This document shows positions 57,725-64,000 of a stretch of 64,000 nt of DNA, in pieces. The stretch's first letter is position 1. The number at the start of each line of letters is the position of its first letter. The notes beneath the pieces are model-generated. The model did no database searches. It was not told the DNA's origin and was given only the letters and a program-made list of their open reading frames with translations. This DNA is from Phymorhynchus buccinoides (lineage: Eukaryota; Mollusca; Gastropoda; Neogastropoda; Raphitomidae). The stretch is from assembly GCA_017654935.2 (NCBI GenBank), contig CM065713.1, positions 10,299,906-10,363,905 on the forward strand. The letters are read 5' to 3'. The position numbers were made by a program, and so were the translations under genes.

Positions 57725-57989
57725 CATTAACTGAGACTCCCCCGACGTAATGACGGGCGGCAAACTGGTCCATTCCCGAAAGCCCGCGCTTGGCGTAGCA
57801 CTGGTACTCTCGCCCGTTGTCGTCCAGGGTCAGGTTTCGGACCAGGGTGCTGGTCTGGTTTCTGTAGCAGCCGCCGGCCACGTCCACAAAGTTCCCCTGG
57901 GTGATGTCGCTGGGAGACCCGTCTGGGTCCATACTGTACCTGCTCCACGACTGGGAGGGAGGGTTTCTGTACTCCCACTCCCAGTTGAT
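57725..57989 (-). CDS. Ig-domain exon, second half, of the IgSF receptor-like gene
   Basis: Acceptor CCTAACCCTCCAG, donor GTGAGT at 57724, 265 nt, phase 0 in and phase 1 out, 88 codons. It opens INWEWEYRNPPSQSWSRYSM, supplying the C-strand tryptophan. After GNFVDVAGGCYRN come TSTLVRNLTLDDNGREYQCY, the Leu...D-x-G-x-Y-x-C signature of the E-F strands with the second disulphide cysteine, and QFAARHYVGGVSVNG, the G strand. Joined in frame to exon 62894-63033 (phase 0), it completes one Ig domain bounded by phase-1 introns, a standard IgSF arrangement. NQT and NLT are potential N-glycosylation sites. GC content is higher than the flanks. Confidence 0.85.
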
Positions 57990-58015
57990 CTGGAGGGTTA
58001 GGTTAGGTACATTAT

Positions 58016-58593
58016 AGTTACAGAGGCGTCTGTGAAATTTGGGTTGCTCCCACCTGGAGAGCGCGTCGCAGCCAGAGGCGCGCCACCCAATTCTTTTTTT
58101 TGTGTGTGTGTGTGTCTCTTACATCTACACAAAACCTTTTTTGTCACAAGTCAAAGATTACACCATGATTTAGAGTGAGATTGGGCAACGTTATTATTAT
58201 TTAAAGTGCCAAAAACAGCAATGCCAATTTCAATTATATAACAAATTGATAAAATTCACAAAAACTCATATAACTTGTCACGATGTAAGATTTTTGTTGC
58301 ATAACACTAATTACCTTATGACAACATGATTGAGTTAAATGTACGATAATAGACTTAGGTAATGAATTAATTAGCTTAATACTGTAATTGCAACAAACTA
58401 TATGAGTTTACAAAATTGACATATGTTACATAATGTAAAGACAAGTGTTACTTTATCAAGTTGCTTTTTTTTATGCGATTTTTGTGTGACTGATGAGGAA
58501 GGAAGGGAGGGGGGGGGGGGGAGTAAATTTTGACCAAATGACAACTTTTTCGTTGCCACTGGGTTTAACGTGTGCTAAGTGCATGAGCACACG

Positions 58594-58624
<31 letters not shown>

Positions 58625-58737
58625 TCCACGTTCAGACTGCAAGGCCTAGTGGAAAAGTGAGAGGAAAAATCCCCTGTTCCCAGGTTTGAACTCGGGTTTA
58701 CTTGACACGAAGCGAACGTGCTACCACTGTGCCACTC
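58016..58737 (-). mobile_element. tRNA-derived SINE, copy 1, interrupted
   Basis: The head at 58685-58737, read on the minus strand, has A-box GTGGCACAGTGGTAGCACG and B-box GAGTTCAAACC. The body includes CGTTGCCACTGGG and the 3' region GAGGCGTCTGTGAAATTTGG at 58020. About 360 bp absent from copy 2 (58101-58464) interrupts it; that segment has AAACTCATATA/TATATGAGTTT inverted ends at 58262-58416. Confidence 0.8.
58500..58522 (+). repeat. Poly-G-rich run
   Basis: About 20 G with few interruptions inside the SINE body; copy 2 has (GT)n here. Confidence 0.85.
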
Positions 58738-58755
58738 TGCACAATCTACAATATA

Positions 58756-59559
58756 CAGTGGAACCTCCCGTAATAGGACCTTCAAACATCGTCCTAAATG
58801 AGGTCTTAGAAGGGAGGGGTCTTATAAGCAGAGCTCCCAATCGTCCCGCAAAACAAGGGGTCCCAGGGACTCCTTCACTTACAGTATAGAGGGTCCTAGG
58901 GCTCCCAATCGTCCCTGCAAAACAAGGGGTCCCAGGGACTCCTTCACTTACAGTATGGAGGGTCCAGGGCTCCCAATCGTCCCTGCAAAACAAGGGGTCC
59001 CAGGGACTCCTTCACTTGCAGTATAGAGGGTCCAGGGCTCCCAATCGTCCCTGCAAAACAAGGGGTCCCAGGGACTCCTTCACTTACAGTATAGAGGGTC
59101 CAGGGCTCCCAATCGTCCCTGCAAAACAAGGGGTTCCAGGGACTCCTTCACTTGCAGTATAGAGGGTCCAGGGCTCCCAATCGTCCCTGCAAAACAAGGG
59201 GTCCCAGGGACTCCTTCACTTGCAGTATAGAGGGTCCAGGGCTCCCAATCGTCCCTGCAAAACAAGGGATCCCAGGGACTCCTTCACTTACATATAGAGG
59301 GTCCTAGAGGCGGGGGGATAGAGGGTCCCAGTGGCATTGCCAATGCTAAAAATAATTTTTCTAGTGCATCCCTTGGACCCCATTCTTTTAGAGGGTCCTT
59401 TAGAATTTTTAGTACTTCATAGACCCCCAAATGGGGGTCCCTGGGAACCCTGCATAAGGGAGGTAATTTCAATACTTACAAAGAAGGGCAATGTCTCAGA
59501 GAAGGTCTTATATAGGAGGGAGTCTTATAGTGGGAGGTCTTATAAGGGAGGTTCCACTG
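58756..59559. mobile_element. ACAGTGGAACCTCCC MITE carrying a second element
   Basis: Ends CAGTGGAACCTCCCGTAAT and AAGGGAGGTTCCACTG with TA flanks. It is split by the AGGGCTCCC element at about 58829-59455. Confidence 0.8.
58829..59308 (+). repeat. 68-bp minisatellite, about seven units
   Basis: GGGCTCCCAATCGTCCCTGC...CAGTATAGAGGGTCC recurs with a 67-68-bp period. Solo units exist at 2190 and 40700. It derives from the left part of the AGGGCTCCC element. Confidence 0.96.
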
Positions 59560-59564
59560 TAATA

Positions 59565-60080
59565 TGCTAAGGCCCGAAGTGCAAAAGAACATAAAAACTC
59601 GGATACCGCGCAAATGTCGGACTTTTGCTTGCCATACAGTTCCAGAAGAACGCGTTGGGACGCGATTCCGCTATGTCTGGTTCCAAATTTTGAAAGTTGA
59701 TTTTGAAGGCAAAATGTATGACATTTTGTGTCGTCTGCGTCGCCCGATCTGTGTCGAAAATTGCAGAATCTACCTCGGAAGACATGAAGAATGCCGAACT
59801 TGTGTTTCGTAACTTCCGCCCTTCTCTGTCTCCCCTTCTCGCCCTCGCACAACGACAACAGAGCTAATAAAGTTTGTTACTAAGTCACACAAAATTTACT
59901 CAAATCGATACATTGCTTCCAGTATTGCATCTTTATTCTTTAGTATGTGGTACGGGGAACTCTCTAACATTCACAGACAGCATAATATATGTTCTATCAA
60001 TGCAACACTGAATAAATTACATTTGCATTTCCCAAAAAAAATATTTCTGGACCCGTGCGGATCACCAGTTTATAATAATA
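59565..60080. other. Gene-less stretch
   Basis: GC-moderate ORFs on both strands around 59565-59850 but no recognisable domain or splice-bounded exon. Confidence 0.45.
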
Positions 60081-60094
60081 CCTTGTAATCTCCC

Positions 60095-60410
60095 AGTACG
60101 GATACCGAGGGGGGGGGGGAGGGGGGGGGGGTCTTTCGTAAAAATAGTTCCCCCACCTTCTGGAAGTTCTGTACTTGTAACTTCCTCTAATCTGCCACTC
60201 GCTTTGACTCTGCCTTTTCCCTTTGCCTTCTGTCATCTGACTTTTTGGCCCATTCTCCTGCCTTTCTCCAAAGAAAATCTTTTTCTCCTTTGAGCTCCTC
60301 CGAAATCGGAATGTGTCAGCTGTGCGCAGCAGGGAGACCAGTGAAAACTAGAAAACCGGACACATACGTACTTACCCATTATGGCCATATGGCCTGGGAA
60401 TGTATAATAA
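60095..60410 (+). mobile_element. Family S, type b copy
   Basis: GGATACCGAGGGG (expanded G run) to GGCCATATGGCCTGGGAATG, with an (ATA)n tail in place of (GAA)n. Confidence 0.82.
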
Positions 60411-60429
60411 TAATAATAATAGTAAGCAC

Positions 60430-61100
60430 TTATCGCGCCTACTCTTTTTTTCTTTTCTTTTTTCATAGAATACTAACACACTTTACTGAACCAATCATAA
60501 CAGAACACAATGATCATATTGCGCCTAATCTTAAAACAAAGCCCCAGGTGCTTAGAAAATAAGTAATATCGTCAGTGAAATTTTAAAAAATGTGTATCTA
60601 AATTTTGGTAGTTTTGAGATAAATGAAAAAAAACGTTTTAAAAATTAACCGTGTTGACCTCGATTGATTTGTTGTTCAAGACATTGCAAGTTTAGTCCTG
60701 CATTTTGCTAAAATTACTTCTTTAAAAAAAATTGACTTGAAAAGAACAAAGATCTGAGGTTTTTGTCTTTAACTAGATCTGAATTTGGGACTTACAAGTT
60801 TTTCTCCTATTTTCACAACCTCATTGACCCCAGATAGAAAGTCGTTAGAGATACGAGCTTTTCATGGAAGGTGGCGGGAAAAATGAGAAAACTGACTATG
60901 TATGTATCTAACTAAAAAATCAAAAAAAATCGAGATACAATATTTTTGAATTTCACTGACGATATATATATCAATACTGTCAAGCGACATAATCAAAATA
61001 AATAAAACAAGTGCAACGTCGAGCGGCTGCAAAGTCCCCTCGCAGCATTGCCGAGGTACTCCGAAATCAGAATGTATCGGCTGTACACATACATAAAAAC
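60430..61100. other. Gene-less AT-rich stretch
   Basis: No exon recognised. 60565-60600 and 60940-60965 share CGTCAGTGAAATT in inverse orientation, suggesting a decayed inverted-repeat element of ~400 bp. Confidence 0.45.
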
Positions 61101-61109
61101 GCATCAAAA

Positions 61110-61575
61110 CAGCACGTAACTACATAAAAACGCATCAAAACAGCACGTAACTGAATAGTTTTTTATATATAGCCTTGGGGTTTGGACCCGTGATTTGAGC
61201 GCGCGCGATCATGCGCACACGAGCGCACAGAAAAATTCATGACAACTGTGTTATAGACCATCCATCAAGAAATGTGAAAAAAACTGCATTGAAATACATG
61301 CAAAACTTCGCGAGATATTAGCGATTATGTGTTTCGGGGTTTGAACCCCGTAACTGGCGCGACCTTGACCTTAATGTAAAACTAAATACATCAGTGGATA
61401 GCTTGCATCTTGGCAAACTAGTATACCAAATTTGATGATGATAGACTGAATAGTTTTTTAGAAAAACGGAAAAATAGCCGGACGGACGGAGGCATGCCGG
61501 ACGGACGGACACCAGACGGACGGACGGACCAGACGAAAACAATAGCTCCCCGAACCTTCGGCTCGGGGACTAATC
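61110..61575 (-). repeat. Dispersed repeat, MITE-free counterpart of 14868-15509
   Basis: Carries the uninterrupted CTAGTATACC site where the other copy has the TA-MITE. Confidence 0.87.
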
Positions 61576-61822
61576 ACAACAAAAGCATCCATCGCACATA
61601 ACTCCCACAGTGTGTGTGTGTGTGTGTGTTTTTTGATGCCCCCAAAAAGCATACTTTAGAAATAAAAAAATGGAATGCTTATTAAATGTCCATCTGGAAA
61701 TAGAATGTTGCAGTGATGTCCCGAGGCCCCGGTCATAGGCCATTGACCTATTAAAATTGAAAATGTCCTATTGTGTTCTTCCCTGTCTGGTCAAATGTCT
61801 GATTATGTTTCCGCTTGCGCGC

Positions 61823-61825
<3 letters not shown>

Positions 61826-61907
<82 letters not shown>
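61826..61907. repeat. (GT)n microsatellite
   Basis: About 82 bp pure. Confidence 0.98.
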
Positions 61908-61910
<3 letters not shown>

Positions 61911-61964
61911 CAAATTTTGTTGGTGGGTATTTGTGTTGCTTGTTTTTAACTTTCTATTGTTTTT

Positions 61965-62032
61965 GTAAAGCGCATTGAACTTTAAGGTAATGCGCTATAT
62001 AAGTTTCCTAAATAAATAAATAAATAAATTAC
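61965..62032 (+). repeat. GCGCTATATAAG end with (AAAT)n tail
   Basis: AAAGCGCATTGAAC...TAATGCGCTATATAAG then (AAAT)5: a short hairpin followed by a microsatellite tail, as in retroposon 3' ends. Confidence 0.6.
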
Positions 62033-62177
62033 ATTTCTAACTGACACGCTTTGCTTCATTGATTTCTGCAAGAGCCGGGACATTGTCCTGTTGGTTTCTG
62101 TCATCTCAGGACAGTTTGTCCTATCGCTTTTTGATCCTCGGTACATCACTGATGCTGACCGTGACTTTGACTTTGAC

Positions 62178-62882
62178 CCGTGGGGATACCAGGGGCCTTT
62201 CATAAAAGTAGTTCCCCCACCTTCTGGAAGTTATGTGCTTGTAACTTCTCTAATCTGCCACTCTCTTTGACTCTGCCTTTTCCCTTTGCTTGCTGTCATC
62301 TACTATCTTTCTGCCTTACCGGTCCATTCTCCTGGCTTTTTGTTTGTGGCTCAAGCCACAAACCTATAACTCACTTTGTCGGTCGGTCGGTCGGTCGGTC
62401 GGTCAGTCGGTCCAAAATTGTCGCACTTCAAATCGAGGCTACACTTCAAATTGAGGCCGCTCTTTAACATGATGTATTTTAAAAGCGTACAAAATAATAA
62501 ACATACGTAATACAGACACTACAACAGACACGACGAGTATGCGGTGCTTCTTTTGATGAGTATAAGTAGGATACATAGTTTTAAATGTTTTCCAAAAGAT
62601 ATAAAAAGTTACGAAATGGTGCAGAGATAACATTCTGGTTTACAGATTAAAATTATTGAAAAGCCAGGGGAGGTGACTCATTGGAGTGGTAAAAATAGAC
62701 CGCGTGCCACAAACTATTGCGATTTCGCGCTTGTTTTTTTATGACACACTTTCAAAAAGATTTCCTCCAGCCGAAGTCGGACTTGCTGGGGCTAACTATT
62801 TCTTAGCTAGGCGCGCATAACAGCAGCATGACGCATCTGCGCTCATAATTGACAGGAAACTGTCTGAGCGATCGAAGAAGGA
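62178..62882 (+). mobile_element. Family S, type a copy split by a GTTTGTGGC repeat
   Basis: The 5' part (62178-62338) and 3' part (62742-62882) are collinear with intact copies. The 400 bp between them is a GTTTGTGGC-family unit, so that family was mobile after family S. Confidence 0.87.
62338..62741 (+). mobile_element. GTTTGTGGC repeat inserted in a SINE
   Basis: Begins TTTTTGTTTGTGGCTCAAG and ends ATTTCGCGCTTGTTTTTTT, thereby defining the likely full unit of this family (~400 bp). Confidence 0.8.
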
Positions 62883-62893
62883 GAAGTACTGAC

Positions 62894-63033
62894 CGAAGGC
62901 TGTGGGTTATGTCCATTGGTGTTGACTGACCCCACCGGTCCGGTACACCTCATGGTCAGCTCATCGCCCACTTTCCACGCGTCCTGGTCAACAGGGTGGG
63001 AGTTGGCGGTCACGTACAGCTGACCAAGGCCCA
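62894..63033 (-). CDS. Ig-domain exon, first half, of the IgSF receptor-like gene
   Basis: Acceptor TTTTTTTCTCGTTTCAG, donor GTCAGT at 62893, 140 nt, phase 1 in and phase 0 out. After the split codon it reads GLGQLYVTANSHPVDQDAWK, then VGDELTMRCTGPVG, a typical A-to-B strand segment in which L-x-M-x-C carries the first disulphide cysteine, and ends NTNGHNPQPS. The missing tryptophan and second cysteine are in 57725-57989, whose phase 0 start fits exactly. The donor is followed closely by the 3' tail of a family S copy (62742-62882). Exons upstream, including the signal peptide, should lie beyond 64000. Confidence 0.8.
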
Positions 63034-63093
63034 CTGAAACGAGAAAAAAACAATTATAATTATAGCAACATGTTAGGTATTAGGCACTACATA

Positions 63094-63452
63094 GTCACAG
63101 AGGCGTCTCTGTGAAATTCGGGTTGCTCCCGCTTGGAGAGCGCGTCGCAAAGCCAGAGGCGCCCCACGCATTTTTTTTTTTTTTTTTTGACATGCGATTT
63201 TTGTGTGACTGATCAGGAAGGAAAGGGTGTGTGTGTGTGTGTGTAAATTTTGACCAAATGACAACTTTTTCGTTGCCACTGGGATTAACGTGTGCTAAGT
63301 GCATGGGCACACGGGACCTCAGTTTATCGTCTCATTCGAAAGACTCCACGTTCAGACCGTGCAAAGTGAGAGGAAAAATCCCCGGTACCCAGGTTCGAAC
63401 TCGGGTTCACTTGACACAAGGCGAACGCGTTACCTCTCTGCCACTCATGCAC
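63094..63452 (-). mobile_element. tRNA-derived SINE, copy 2, uninterrupted
   Basis: Minus-strand head GAGTGGCAGAGAGGTAACGC and CCGAGTTCGAACCTGGG (A and B boxes). The body matches 58465-58737, and the 3' region CAGAGGCGTCTCTGTGAAAT is at 63103. Confidence 0.82.
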
Positions 63453-63699
63453 ACACTACATAATATACAGTCAAATAAAATGACAAAGAATGGTCGACCT
63501 ATGGCGATATTTGTCACGCCAGAGGGCAGTCAATGCACTAGGGGCTTATCACGCGATTTTCTTACTTGGGCGTAGTAAGAGAGAGGGAAGATGGTAGGAC
63601 TACTCACTCTCTCTCTCTCATTTTCTTTATCCCCAACTAAGAATATAGAGAGGATTAGCCCCACACGAGCGTCATGCCCTCTGGCGTGAAAAAAATAGC

Positions 63700-63880
63700 A
63701 CTATAGAGTCTCTCATTGCTGTGCAATGCAGTGCTGTGCCTTGCAGCCAAATGCAGATCGCAGTATGGTGCAATAAAATGGAATATGGTGCAATGCCCAA
63801 CAAGTACAGTGTAGAACAACAGAAAGCAGTACAATGCCGTACCGTACAGTACAAAGCAATACGGTGCAGTACAGAACAGA
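63700..63880 (+). repeat. Degenerate short tandem (GTGCAATGCAGT-like)
   Basis: Words such as GTGCAATG, GTACAGT and ACAATGC recur irregularly, suggesting an old minisatellite built on a 10-15-bp unit. Confidence 0.55.
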
Positions 63881-63885
63881 ACAGA

Positions 63886-64000
63886 GGGGACGCAGGGCGG
63901 GTAAGAAGCCCACCCCAATTATCTCATAAAATAAAGTTTCAGCAAATTTGTGTGCTAGACATACAGTCTCATGGGCAAAATGAGACTGAAATTTGCTTCA
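63886..64000 (+). mobile_element. Palindromic TA-MITE, copy 4, diverged, cut by the window
   Basis: GGGCGGGTAAGAAGCCCACC to GAGACTGAAATTTGCTTCA, with a deletion near the left end and in the centre. Confidence 0.8.

Noticed and set aside
63655..63918. Minus-strand Cys/Tyr-rich ORFs
   Set aside because: They derive from the degenerate GTGCAATGCAGT tandem and the palindromic MITE.

Overview
This is non-coding-rich animal nuclear DNA: split genes with GT-AG introns, many simple repeats, SINE-like elements, palindromic MITEs and decayed non-LTR retrotransposons, plus a 500-N scaffold gap. TTAGGG-type repeats, low gene density and secreted or membrane immunoglobulin-superfamily (IgSF) exons suggest a lophotrochozoan, perhaps a gastropod mollusc. 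That placement is an inference. I see no bacterial operon, rRNA, CRISPR array or intact long ORF.

Genes. On the minus strand, right of the gap, five short exons look like one IgSF receptor gene: Ig first half (62894-63033, phase 1 to 0), Ig second half (57725-57989, phase 0 to 1), two linker-like exons (55459-55530 and 53064-53103) and a transmembrane exon with a basic stop-transfer sequence (46598-46729). On the plus strand, left of the gap, lie a Ser/Thr/Glu-rich terminal exon with stop codon (7984-8130), a signal-peptide exon (25056-25101) and another Ig exon (33598-33771). A FLYWCH zinc finger and a MULE transposase domain (29092-29409 and 26400-26842, minus) belong to one Mutator-like element or a gene derived from it. 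An N-terminal exon carrying a PCNA-binding-type motif is present twice (709-1207 plus, 41690-42198 minus), each copy split by the same SINE insertion.

Layout. Bases 1-5949 reappear inverted at 36501-42960, and the second arm begins exactly at the gap. The simplest reading is that the left contig is placed backwards and overlaps the right contig by about 6 kb. If it is flipped, all the IgSF exons lie on one strand: the receptor gene runs from its Ig exons through the transmembrane exon to the tail exon at 7984-8130, and a second IgSF gene starts downstream at 25056. A real inverted duplication remains possible. Bases 5950-36000 hold mostly mobile elements: a 5 x 139 bp duplication of the terminal exon, a pogo-like 2.8 kb element, TA- and TTAA-targeting MITEs, RT fragments, and ten exact copies of a 15-bp motif inside the MULE locus. 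Bases 43000-64000 hold the minus-strand receptor exons among repeats, including a 310-bp tandem repeat carrying AGGTCA direct repeats and a 68-bp minisatellite nested inside two transposons.

All exon calls rest on reading splice sites, phase and protein patterns by eye; no database search was possible.
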